Part shown: one piece after another, positions 35,581-47,063 of the stretch
How positions within the stretch are numbered: position 1 is the first letter of the stretch
Layout of the letters: each line of letters opens with the position of its first letter
From: Stercorarius parasiticus
Taxonomy: Eukaryota; Chordata; Aves; Charadriiformes; Stercorariidae
Assembly (NCBI GenBank): GCA_013396915.1
Contig: VWZL01002013.1
Location: forward strand, 1 to 64,000
Direction of reading: 5' to 3'
DNA length: 64,000 bases
The notes under the pieces: model-generated
Databases searched by the model: none
What the model was told of the DNA's origin: nothing
What the model saw: the letters and a program-made list of their open reading frames with translations, nothing else
Program-made: the position numbers and the translations under genes

Positions 35581-38500
35581 TCCTAATCCTGTCCATGACT
35601 AGCCACTTACTAAAATGAAATAGTGACTGGTGATTTTTATTTCTTACCTTTAAACATATGGCATTAAATCTGTGCAAAGGCAATAGACATGACTTTCTGA
35701 AAGGCAAAATTTTAGTCCCTCATCATCTAGAGGAAATTGTAAAAGCTTTGTTTTGATAGGGAAATGGGTATGTGTAATATCAGGTTTAAATAACAAAAAC
35801 ATTACATGGTCTTGTAACTTTTATGAATACATTCATTTTTTCTGTGAAGTATTTGAGAGGGAAAATTAATCCACCTGTCTTACTTAATGCTGATATCTCA
35901 ATGTGACTTGCAGCACTGGTGCTTGCACATCACCCATGGTAACATAACAGAATTGGAGATAGAAACACAAAGCTTTGCTTTGCTGTTTACTCATGCAGCC
36001 TAGAGCAATTATTGCTGTAAATTTTGCTTTGAGACTACAGCAGCTGTGAGAAACAGCTCAATTTGGGGCTAATTCTGAAAGGTGACTGACGCTTGTAAAC
36101 CCCATGGTGCACAGCAAGTAACATTTCAGGATCTATCCCTTTGATCAGGGCCAGCATCTCAAAAGATGCAAGAGACAAACATGTCTTTTCAAGATGGAGA
36201 AAGGCGTGTATATTGAATTAAGGGAGGCAGTTGTCTTAGAAAAACTTTGTGGAACTGAACCTGGGGCAATTAACTTGTTTGTGAATTAAAATGAAGTTAT
36301 TGAATAAATTGCTTTGAAATCTCAGAATGAAGCTGAGGTTAATGAATTTTTTATTGCAGATTGGCAAGAAATAATTGAAGGAATTGCTTTTGATGTCTTG
36401 CAAAGGAGCTTGCTCTAATTAATTTGTTTTTATTGCAAATAAGAATGAAATTAGTGAAAGGATTTGGCTTTTTGGAGGGTTAAGAGTAGAATTGTTGGCA
36501 TGTTTTTAGGATCTTAAACATTGCTGAACAGAATTAAATTGTTAGATGAATTTTGTCCCTAATTGATCCTAAATAATGAAACATACTTTGTCTTTGTTTC
36601 AGCATGGAGAAGAAATGCTGTAACTAAAATTACTGCTTTTGACTTTTTAGATGAACAATACAGTTTGCAGTATATTAATTTGGGGCTTGATTTTTACTCA
36701 GGTAGTAGAGCCTTCAGGTAGTAGAGGGCTAGTAGAGGTAGTAGAGTAGAGTTTTTTGATGAAACCTTCTCTTACAGTGGCATTTGTGCTGTCAAAACTA
36801 CAATTCTTTACTGTTGGCTATTGAAACCACTGTATTTATATAAGTCATTTTAATCTGACAGATCATAAAGTTCCTTTTGATTAAGCTTGCTCATTTATAT
36901 TTGCATACATTTTCCTTTCAAGGTACAGGAATCATGTTCCCCACATATAAAAATTGATCTATGATAAAAGGAATACTGTCTGTAGATAGAACTGTCAAAC
37001 TCTTAATTCATCTAAATTAGAGACATGGAGTCAGGTCTTTTCTTCCTGTGTCAGGACTTTCTAATAATCAATATATATAAAGTAGACTTTCTGTAAAGAA
37101 GAAGGATTCCTAGATGAAAAATTCTTGACAACAGCTTTATACTTCTTACTTTATATAGGTAGTGGAGTATCCAGTTTCATAACTGTTCCTAATGTATCTA
37201 ACACTGTTAGCTGAACTAGAAATCCCTTAGTTGGAGGAATTACAGAACAGTACTTACTTACATTAACAGGTTTTTTATAGTGCTATGTCATTACTATGAA
37301 AACAGCATTAGAACAATATTCAAGACAAAAAAGAAGCCCAAACTCTTCCTCATCTATCCCAGGATGATTAAAAAAAAACCACAAAACACCATAAGATTGC
37401 TTTGTCTGAAGTCCTGCAATGAATTTTTCTCAACTACGTGAGAGTTTGGCTTCCCATTAACATAGTCCTTATCCCTTATGGATAGAAAACAAATTAAACA
37501 AAATATCTGCATCCAATTAACATTGCAATGAAAAGGAAACATATCCCACATGTGCAATGATCACCCTTGAAAACTGATAATTATGTTTCTTAACTATATT
37601 GTCTATTATGAGAGTAAGAAAAACTGGAAATTAAGTTCTTGCATGTATGTTTAATTAAGGCATCTAGCAGTTTTTGAAGAGAATGAGTTTTAATTGACAT
37701 AAACTCTTATAAGAAGTTAAGATCGAAATGTTTTGTTGAAAGCAGAGGTTGGGAAAAAAAGTTTTCAGATATTTAGTTATTACTGACCACCTCTTACTTA
37801 TTAGCATACAAATATGGGTGGAGGCCAATGGCTTGCTGCTAATTCTTAGCCTTGGATTCAGACGAACAGCAATTTTACTTCTGTTCTTAATTACCAATGC
37901 TGAAACTGAAGCTTCAGTGTAGTAATGGATTTGGTGAAGTTACATCGATTTTGAAGAGATCTGAGGATTAATTTCATTGCTTTACTTTATGGTTAATGTG
38001 GGAAGTTTTAACTTTCAGGGACATTACAGGGAATCTAAACTTATGTTCTACGTTTCCTGCTGTTCTCATCTCTCCTTTTTTCCTTCTTTAATATATCGTG
38101 CAATAGAATACAATTAAGCTATTTCCCTATGCCCAGAATATTTTATTTTTTTTTCTTCTTTATAGTTGCATTTGGCTATTTCTGACTTTGGCAATATTTA
38201 AAGCTGAGTGTCTCATTACTTGTCTAAGGTTCACAATACTTTTAGCATGAATTTAGTTATTGATTTGTTGTTGCTGTTTTCATTTTCTCATACTTTTTTG
38301 GATCAAATATGAGTAACGTAACTTCTCAAAGCCAATAAACTGTTATACAATCAAGTTTAAAGCTATTCTACCAAAGCACTTCTCAGTATGCCTTCAAATT
38401 TGCTTAAGACACTTCCAAAATCTGCAGGATAAAACATAATTTGGAAGTTAAGACTGTCCAGATCATTTCTATAGATTTGTAAATGACATATTCTTTTGCT

Positions 38501-38930
38501 TTTGTAGAAGATCCCTCCCTCTCTCCCCAGATCTGTCCCTCCGGGAGCATCATGCACGTCTACCACACAGGAGACTGAGAAAGTTACTCATATCTGGAGT
38601 GTGTTTTAAGATTAAAGCCTACCTTACTCTTTTTTAATGGAAGTATCCTGCAATACATGCATAAAGTTAGGAGAAAAGTACTATTAAAGCAAAAAAAAAT
38701 CAATCATTCAAAAGCTGAGAGGTGCTGAATAAGAATTACCTTGTTTCAGCCATTTTATTTGTACACATGTAAAGATAACTTTAATACTGTATCATCTTTT
38801 CTGCCTTATGCAGGATAAATGAGGTACAGGTAATGGGCTCTTTGTTGATGAATTTTGGGTTCCAGGCCGTATTTTCTGAACTTTACGGAAGCCTTACTCT
38901 ATCGTAAAGATAGGTGGGCTATGATCTAGT
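35581..38930. other. Unique AT-rich stretch, possible conserved non-coding sequence
   Basis: No gene or transposon recognised. Around 36230-36660 the sequence is rich in TAATTA/AATTAA motifs interspersed with TGCAAA and ATTGC words, a composition often seen in non-coding regulatory sequence, but this is only an impression. A small GTAGTAGAG repeat cluster lies at 36701-36753. Confidence 0.45.
36701..36753. repeat. Imperfect GTAGTAGAG minisatellite
   Basis: Several copies of GGTAGTAGAG or shortened GTAGAG units, some separated by short spacers (CCTTCA, GGCTA). Confidence 0.7.
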
Positions 38931-39031
38931 TAAAGATGTCCCTGCTTACTGCAGGGATGATGGACCAGATGACCTTTAAAGGTCCCTTCCAACCCAACAC
39001 TTTCTATGATTTTATGATGATTCTATCAAAA
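38931..39031 (+). mobile_element. CR1 3' terminal piece (about 100 bp)
   Basis: Plus-strand CR1 3'UTR end: TAGTTAAAGATGTCCCTGC, a GATGACCTTTAAAGGTCCC block, and a degenerate octamer tail (TTCTATGATTTTATGATGA). It is close to the 3'UTR of the copy at 25800-26173 but keeps the block missing there. A second, different CR1 begins about 20 bases downstream in the same orientation. Confidence 0.85.
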
Positions 39032-39049
39032 GAATGGAAGGGTCTGATA

Positions 39050-39575
39050 AGACCCCACCTGGAGTACTGCATGCAGTTATGGAGCCCTCAGAAAAGGAAA
39101 GATATGGACGTGTTGGGCAGGTCCAGAAGAGGGCCACAAAAATGGTCAGATGGATGAAACACCTCTCCTATGAAGAAAGGTTGAGAGAGTTGGGGTTATT
39201 CAGCCTGAAGAAGAGAAGGCTCCAGGGAGACCTTACTGTGGTCTTTCAGTACTTAAAGGGGACTTCTAACAAAGATGGGGACAAACTTTTCAGTAGGGCC
39301 TGTAGCAGTAGGAGAAGAGGTAATAGTTTTAAATTAAAAGAGGGTAGATTTTGACTAGATATAAGCAAAAAAAATTTTTACGATGATGGTGGTGAAACAC
39401 TGGCACAGGTTGCCCAGAGGGGTGGTAGAGGCCTCATCTCTGGAAACATTCAAGGTCAGGTTGGATGGGGCTCTGAGCAACCTGATCTAGTTGAAGATGT
39501 ACCTGCTCATTGCAGGGGTTGGACTAGATGACCTTTAAAGGTCCCTTGCAACCCAAACCGTTCTATGAATCTATG
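39050..39575 (+). mobile_element. CR1 LINE, 5'-truncated copy, 526 bp, identical to an inverted copy at 27241-27766
   Basis: Plus-strand CR1 covering the RT C-terminal region to the 3' end with two variant octamers (TTCTATGAATCTATG). The frame starting in flanking DNA at 39034 runs RPHLEY-region text out of frame, then GQVQKRATKMVRWMKHLSYE, LFSLKKRRLQGDL and [11 protein letters not shown], and stops at TGA (39352-39354) where related copies read Arg. A one-base shift follows in the run of A before CGATGATGG. Every base from 39050 to 39575 matches the reverse complement of 27766-27241. Upstream of 39050 the two loci are unrelated. Confidence 0.95.
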
Positions 39576-42500
39576 AAAACAGAATTCAAAAAGAAAAACT
39601 TCGTGGGACCTCTGATTATCATGATGGTGATAAAAAGATTCCAAAGACAGGGATGAAATATTATGTTGCTGGGCATTCTGAATGTATGAAAAATTTATGT
39701 CTTCTTTATATTCACTAAAGCATTCAGCTGCAATCAAATCTATTAAGACAGTAAATGTAAAGAAGCAAATAAAGGATTTTTTTCATTAATCGACAATATA
39801 TTGTGAAGTTCACTTTGAATTAAGAATAAACCTATTTCAGACTGGGTTTCATTTAAATGCTATCTCCTAGCATGACAAATAGTGTTTTCAGATGTTATCT
39901 TTGAAAGCTTTAAGCAGCTATTTTATCTGTATGCTGTTTCAGACATTTTTTATCATGATTCAGAATATCACAGAGTAGTTACGTCCACAGAACCAGTGCT
40001 TATGACCTGTTCAAGAGTCATCTTTGGCTGTCATTGTGTCCTTGCATAGTTAACCTGAAATTTGTCACCTAATTATAGGTCAAACCAAAATGTTTTCTTT
40101 TTTTTATGGGGCATATAGAATTTTATTCCACCAATTACATTTTAAATTGAAAAGCAGTTTTCAACTGTCAATGTTTCAACAACATTTCAGACTGCTGTCT
40201 AGAAACTGGTTCAGTTTTGATGAAGCTGTGCTTTTCTGATCAAAAATTGTGTCAAAAGAATTCTTTACTAGTACTACTACATAATGCACCTCAGGCCTGG
40301 CTTCATTCTTTTCTGATTTTGGATTTCTATTGATCTTACAAATGATGGGTAACTTTATGCACATAAAAGGAACAAGAATACAGTATATTCTTCTTTCTTG
40401 TGGAGACGATGCCATCTAAAGATTAGAATGAAGGCTTGAGAAGAGAGACACTAGAGATGATCTCCCTCTCCCTCCCTATCAGAAATAACCCAACATTAAG
40501 TGAAAGAAATCTGTGTAATTTATTACTGTATTCTGGTTAACAGCAGGGATTAAGTACGTTGTTCTAAATTTTAAATAAATTATTTAACATATCCCTTTCA
40601 CTTGTTTGGGTGAAATTAACCTTAAAATGAACATTATGAGTAATAGCTGCTAGGAATGCATATTAGCCATCTCAAAGATGTATTTATCAATAGTTACCAG
40701 AATCAAGACGTCATGACAATGTTTTCATGCTTTCATAAATTTAATATTTTTCTATAACCAAGTCTGTGATAGAGTAACTTTTCACTCTTCTTAAAATCCT
40801 GCCTTAAGCTTTATATCAAAAAACTTTTTCTTACAATTTTTCATCTATGTGAAAATGTGTGTTCAACTTATGTTTATATTCGTTTATATTCATTAGTGAC
40901 CATATATTCAGCTAATTTTTTATTCCATTTATTCAAGAGCATGATAAGCATTAAAATTGAGCCTGATTCTCAGCAGAATGAAAAGGAAAGAAATAGCCTA
41001 TTGCATAACTTTTGTCATCTAAATTTTGTCAATCTACCCAAAAAAACCTTGCCAGTAAAGATAGTAAATAAACATCCACAGTTTTCATTGTGCACTGTTG
41101 GATAAATAACCTTGTCATTTCCACACACTTTTATTTGTATCAGTTCGAATTTAGCTTGTCAATATGAACAATTCATATTAAGTGTCAGCAGAAAATTCTG
41201 TCTAACACAATGACCTCCCTGAAAAAAAAAGGAAATAAAAAGATAAAAAAATACTACTTCCTTCTTAAGAATTAGATCTCTTAATCTTGATTTTGAGCCC
41301 AGTGATGCTGAAGTTAAAACAGATCTATAATACCACTAAATAGTCCAAAAGAGTTCATCTTTGTTGATTCCACATGTATTTATCTTAATTTTACCTGATT
41401 CTTCAAGTCACTGGGTTCACATTTGGTATTGTCATGCAGAATCAACAATGAAGTTTCATAATCCTGAACCATTGCCAGGTTACCCATAGGAATGTAAAGC
41501 ATTTGCTATAAAAAAAGAAAAACAGGTAAATTACAATGCTTGTTATGAGACTGGTTGTTAAAGTCATAGATTTAGCATGGCTTGCAGAGGAAATGAATTT
41601 GTACACATTTGTGCAGCAGAAAGATGTCAGTGAAAGCTGTATGAAGTGTTCTCAAATTGCATCCGTAACCGTGCTCACTAAGAAAACATGGGGGACCAGT
41701 GGGCACCTTTTTCCTGTTTTCTGTGTTTGCAATGCAATAATGAGTAAATAAAACTGTAGAGAATTATGACTAAAAATAATTTAATACACAGAATGTAGAA
41801 CATTATCAGGCCTATTTACATTAGAGAGGAAAGTTATCTGAAATAAAATAGCTAATACGTTAAAAGATCATCTGAGGCAATATTATACAATTACAAAATT
41901 CATGAATAATAAATACTCCATTATTAGTACAAATGTATAACCTTTCAGATTAAATTAAGTGTGGCTTGTGGAGCTTTTTTTTTCCTCTGAAAAATGAAGA
42001 ACATAAGAGCTGAATGAAAAATTAGAAAACTACTTTCTTGTAAGAAGAAAATTTGGAGGTGTATGGTAACAGATTTGGGCAAAATGCTATGATTTTTTGT
42101 GGGTTTTGGGGTTTTTTTATTATTATTAGGTGCAATATAATATGATTTGAATAAATTCATTTTGATATTACAAATATTATTCTCTGTATAATATATTGAA
42201 GAGGATTTCATGTAGAAAATACTCATTTTTAAAGTAAAGGCCGATTGCTAACATATGATCCAGAAATCTTCCAGTCACCAAAGCATCCAGTTTACAATCT
42301 AAAGTTTAAAGTACCAGAGCAGTAAAACTGACGATCATGTCTTGACAAACAATATCATCTCCTGTAATTTATCACTTACTCCATTTCTCAGTTTTATGAA
42401 ATATGAGGACCATGAGCACAACCAAGCCAACAGATATAAAATGTGTACACTGATGACTTCAGGGCAGAAAGCGTTTTCTAACTTAACTCTGTTTCAGAAT

Positions 42501-45500
42501 GTAAAAGACTAACTGGATGTCGTTGTGTTCTAGTTTTCATACTGTGTGCCCACACAGGTTTTTGGGGTTTTTTATTATTTTAGAATGTTCTTATCCTCTC
42601 TTAGCAATTCAGTACTTTATGTTGGTTTTAAAGTTATAAAACTGCAAAGACTTTTTTTTATATTTATTAAAATGTGAAATAAAATTGACATAAATGTATC
42701 TATAACAATATTTTCATTTGTTTCTGATATATAAGAAATATGCTTTTAGTAAGTGTCTCCTACGGTATGTTAAAATAAGCACATCAGTGGGTTATGTTCT
42801 AAACTACTGTGTTCAATTTGTATATTCCCTTTCAACACACGCCATGTACTGTAAGATATAGCAACCTCTGCCCTTACTAATGACACACAGTGCCATACCT
42901 GTTACTGATAAGATGAAAAGTCTGTGAGGAGATACTTTTTGGGAAAGGTAACCTGTGGTGTGATAAACAATATTCAAAAAATGGAAATGTTAGACTCTAA
43001 TTTCATCCCGAAATGAGTAATACAGTGTATCAGAACTTCAGAAATCAGATCATAAAAAGATTTTGATCAAATGATTACATCGGAATATGTATGTTACTAT
43101 GGATACCTGGTTGCTAAGGTTACAACCAGACCTGTAAAATAATATAAGGTCATGAAATACTTGGTAACTCAGAATCACAGTTGGAATCTACAGTTCTTTG
43201 ATTTGAACAAAGATTTTCCTTCTTTTACCACCACTTGAGCCCTTCTACTACTAACTTTTTTGTGATGGTTACTCTAGCTTTTTAAAAAGAATGAATTTAT
43301 AAGAATGCATTTAAATGTGTTATCAAAAACTCCAATTTATTATAATGAATTCAACTTCTAAAGAAAATTGTACAGTCAAAAAAAGTATGTAGTTTCTTGA
43401 TACAACCTGAGCCATAAAGAAAAACAATGAGGTGAGAAAACCAAGAGTGTCAAGCTCAAGTAGAAGGCACAAACGCTAGGAACACAACTTTGATTCATCA
43501 TTTAATTTCCTTCTGAAAAATCCCTTTTCCATCCTTTTCTTTTAAGATGTGAAATAATGTAGCATAGGTGCACATTTTATGGTTTCCTAAGTACTGCATG
43601 TCACCAAGCTCACAAAATTTTAGAATCATAGGCATGGTACTGTGAAGAAGTTGAAACAGATGCAAGCAGTGGAAACAAGCGTGCCCATAGATATGAGGTT
43701 ATTTCTGTTGTCTTCCTTCAGGGATTTTATAGAGAACAGACTTTAAAGCCTAAACAGATATCTGTACCAATAATACCCATTAAAATGCCCAAAGGAAGAA
43801 AATTTCTCGTGCCGACTGGCCCAATACAAAGCCCTTCTCATTATTCAAAAACGTCTGTTGTCTTCCAGTCAATTTTTACATTGCTCAGGGCCTACTGGCA
43901 GGACAAGCATGACTGTATCCCAATGCTTGATATTAACTCTGTTAGACATCAAGTTACATGGTATCAGAAGGGCTGTGCTGCAGGTCCTAAACCCACTTGT
44001 ATAACACCTGTCAATTTGAAAAAGATCCTGCATCTCTCTAATCTCAAGCGCTAGTCTGCTAGTAGTTTTGTCACTACTTATAAAAGATAATGTGTGCATG
44101 GACATCCATGCATCTGTATTTGTTTCTATTTTTATTGTTAACATAAATTAATAAGAAAGTTCCTTATTTGAACTGTGGGTTTTTTCAAAGCTAAATATCT
44201 GGTGTTCACAAATCCATAAGGACAAATACAGAGAAGTTTCGTAATATATCAAGGAGGAAAGAAAGACTCCTCTCAGTTAACAAAGTTAGTTCAAAGTTTA
44301 TCATGACTTTGGGGGGTGGAGGGACAGGGAAAGTTAAGCGATTATTTTTAAAGGAAAAACTTTAAAAATAAGACTAGGAGTCTGGTCAGCTACCTAAAGT
44401 GTGAGGGAAACATAATCCTTATTGAAAATCTTCTAATCTGAGGTAAAACAGTTCAAATTGTTCGTTTTTAGAAGACCTTTATAAAGTCTGAGCAAATGTA
44501 AGGTCAATTTATTAAAGTGAGTTGGAATTTATTAAATATTCTTAATCATAATTAAGCTTTAAATGACATATGAGATCAATGAAATTGGTAAGAAAGCATG
44601 ATAAATTGCTGTATACCACAGCTTAGATATTTAAATATTGGTAGCCTGTAATTTTATGGAACATTAAGGATGAATTACCTGGGATAATAAATATAATATA
44701 GCCTTGCTAGTATGTATAGAGAAATAAAACATGCAAAACAGAAATTAATGAAATTAGCATATCCCATTCATGGAAAACAAACTGAATATTCAAATCCCTG
44801 AAAAAAGAAACTGCTATTGAAATGGTAAATTCAAAAGTGACTAAGGTTCAATGGGAAAATGATGGGAATTTCAGTTTGGGCATTCAGTCCTGCTCCATAG
44901 CATGTTCAGCTCTGAAGCACAAATCAATTTCTTATTATTTTAGACAAGAAGTGATGTAAGTTAACAAAGTTATTCATAATTTTCTTCATAATCAGAACTG
45001 TGTTTTGGAGACTGACCCTTTAAAGCTTTAAAAAGATGAAAATATCTGGCTTAGATATACGAGTTTCAATTTCCAATTAAAAAAATAAATATTTTGTTTC
45101 AAAATCCAAACTTGTATTAAACAAAGTTGCTGAAAAGTTCATAAACAAAGTAATTATTGTTTTGCCTTCCTCTGAATTCAGACTGACATTTTTCAAAAAT
45201 TGTTCATCTTCGCTTGAAATATACTCTTGTAGTCTCATGTCCAGCTCTGCTAGAAGATAAAGTGTAACAGAAGTCAGAATGCAGATTCTATTCCCAGCTC
45301 CTCTGAAAGGTGCCTGTGTGACCCAAGCGAAGTACAACTTTTCCCTATTCCTCTGTTTTCCAGTGTCAACTCGATCACATGAACTCTGGTAATAATCACA
45401 CACTCAATCACACACACTGTTTTTGGGCAGCTGGTTCTCGCTCTGGATGGCATCCATGGAGTAGAGGGCTATTGATGGCAGTGCTAACCCAGACAAATAG

Positions 45501-46631
45501 CTCAGAAGTAGACACCTATGTTGTAAACACCTAACATTTGGTGACATTATTCACAAAGTTCCTGTCACATATTACTCAGACACAGAGTGACGTCAAAGGC
45601 CATCTTCTACATAAAAAGCATTTCTTTAATTTCATTGATTTATCTCCTTATAAGAATAGATTTGAGGTAGTTTAGTTTTAGGGAAGAGTGGAAATTTGTA
45701 CTTATAGGAAGAGGAGTTCATATTCTATGATTCTATGATTTTTGCGCAAAAGCCCTTTTCAGCAAGTTTGACAAGATGGTCTGCTTCAGAGATTATACAG
45801 AACTTAAAATGTTTTGGTTTCTGCTCATGCAGATTCTAAAATACATTTTAATAAAAGAGTAGAAAAGTAATGTAAAGATCCAAGCCTATGAAATGATCAA
45901 CCCTTTGATCCTCTACATGTACTCATACAAAATTTTTAACCCACTTTCATTCAGAAATCTACATTGACATTTCATATTAAAACTCTCTATATGTTGTAGT
46001 CTACTTGCACCAAAACCAACACTATAAAAACAGTAAATGGTCCTCTTTAACAAGTTATTGTAACTTCTACAACATGATTGAAAAATTATTACTTCAGAAA
46101 AATACATGTAAGCAGAATAACTTTGTTAACTATCTACCATACCTTATTTCTTCTTAAAAAAAATGGAAGAGATTTTTCACTAGTTATTTCATAGTACAGG
46201 ATTTTTTTTTTCCAATCAGTTTTTAGGACAATAAATATTTTTCAGTGCATCCACTTCCTATTTGTCAGAGTCAACTTCTTTTAAAATATGCAGTGGAAAT
46301 CAGCTAGATAGTATCACTAGGAAGATTCAGAAGGTACAATCAGTAATAGACAAACTACTAAGCTGTACAAATAGTGTGGGATCCATACTTACTGCGTCCT
46401 CCATCATCAAATTCTCATGCCTTGATATGGCAAGAAAAAAACAGACGTAACTTGAAAAATGCCCAAAATCTAGACAAATCTGAAAAAAGAGAAATGTGAA
46501 GGATAATAAGTTAGATATCACAGAGATTAATGAAGTAGATTGGAGTAATCCATTGTCTTTAAGAAGCTTGCTTAAGATATTTTACACTGTACTTTCTAAC
46601 ATTAAAATCCTGCCTTTTTCAATCATATAGT
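39576..46631. other. Long unique AT-rich stretch, no transposon recognised
   Basis: About 7 kb with no recognisable gene or recent transposon. Open frames are short and without family pattern. It contains an orphan pair of octamers at 45721-45741 and a possible exon at 46393-46479 on the minus strand (see findings). The 45077-45403 minus frame (108 codons) has a pyrimidine-rich acceptor-like sequence inside it but resembles no family I know. Confidence 0.5.
45721..45741 (+). repeat. Orphan CR1-type octamer (ATTCTATG)n
   Basis: Two ATTCTATG units followed by ATTTTTG, with no CR1 body upstream that I can recognise. It is probably the tail of a very short or eroded CR1 insertion. Confidence 0.55.
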
Positions 46632-47063
46632 AAGTGTACACTATTGCCTGGGCATAGTGATCATGAAATGATAGAGATTTAAATTCTTGGAAAAGTAAGA
46701 AAGGGGGGGTTAGTAGGGCTGCCACCTTGGACTTCCAGAGGGCAGACTTTGACCTGTTCAGAAGTCTCATTGACAGAGTCCCTTGGGAGGCAGTCCTTGA
46801 AGGACAAAGGAGTCTAGGAAGGTCGGACATTCTTCAGGAAGGAAATCTCTAAAGTGTAGGAGCTGGCTGTCCCCATGTGCTGTAAGATGAGCTGGTCAAG
46901 AAGCTCACTGGCCTGACTAAACCAAGAGATTTGGCTGGAACTCAGGAAGAAAGTTCATGGCTTATGGAAGAAAGGGCAGGTCACTCAGGATGTCCACGAA
47001 GATTTCTTGAGTCTATGCAGGGAGAAAATTAAAAGGGCCAAAGCCCAACTAGAACTTAATCTG
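46632..47063 (+). mobile_element. CR1 LINE internal fragment (endonuclease/RT linker)
   Basis: Plus-strand internal CR1 piece. Blocks in order are GHSDHEMIE (end of the endonuclease, near 46650), LDFQRADFDLFRSLIDRVPW and the following EAVLEGQ segment (46728-46800), then a shifted frame with ELAVPMC-like and LELRKKVHGLWKKG-like text, ending at REKIKRAKAQLELNL (about 47063). Both ends are truncated, so it lacks the 3' end needed for ordinary target-primed insertion as it now stands. It is probably a remnant of a longer copy. The minus-strand frame at 46582-46830 is antisense. Confidence 0.85.

Noticed and set aside
45077..45403. 108-codon minus-strand frame with an internal acceptor-like CTTTATCTTCTAG
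   Set aside because: There is no family resemblance, and the possible exon is not in a phase compatible with the candidate at 46393-46479. Evidence is too weak to call a gene.
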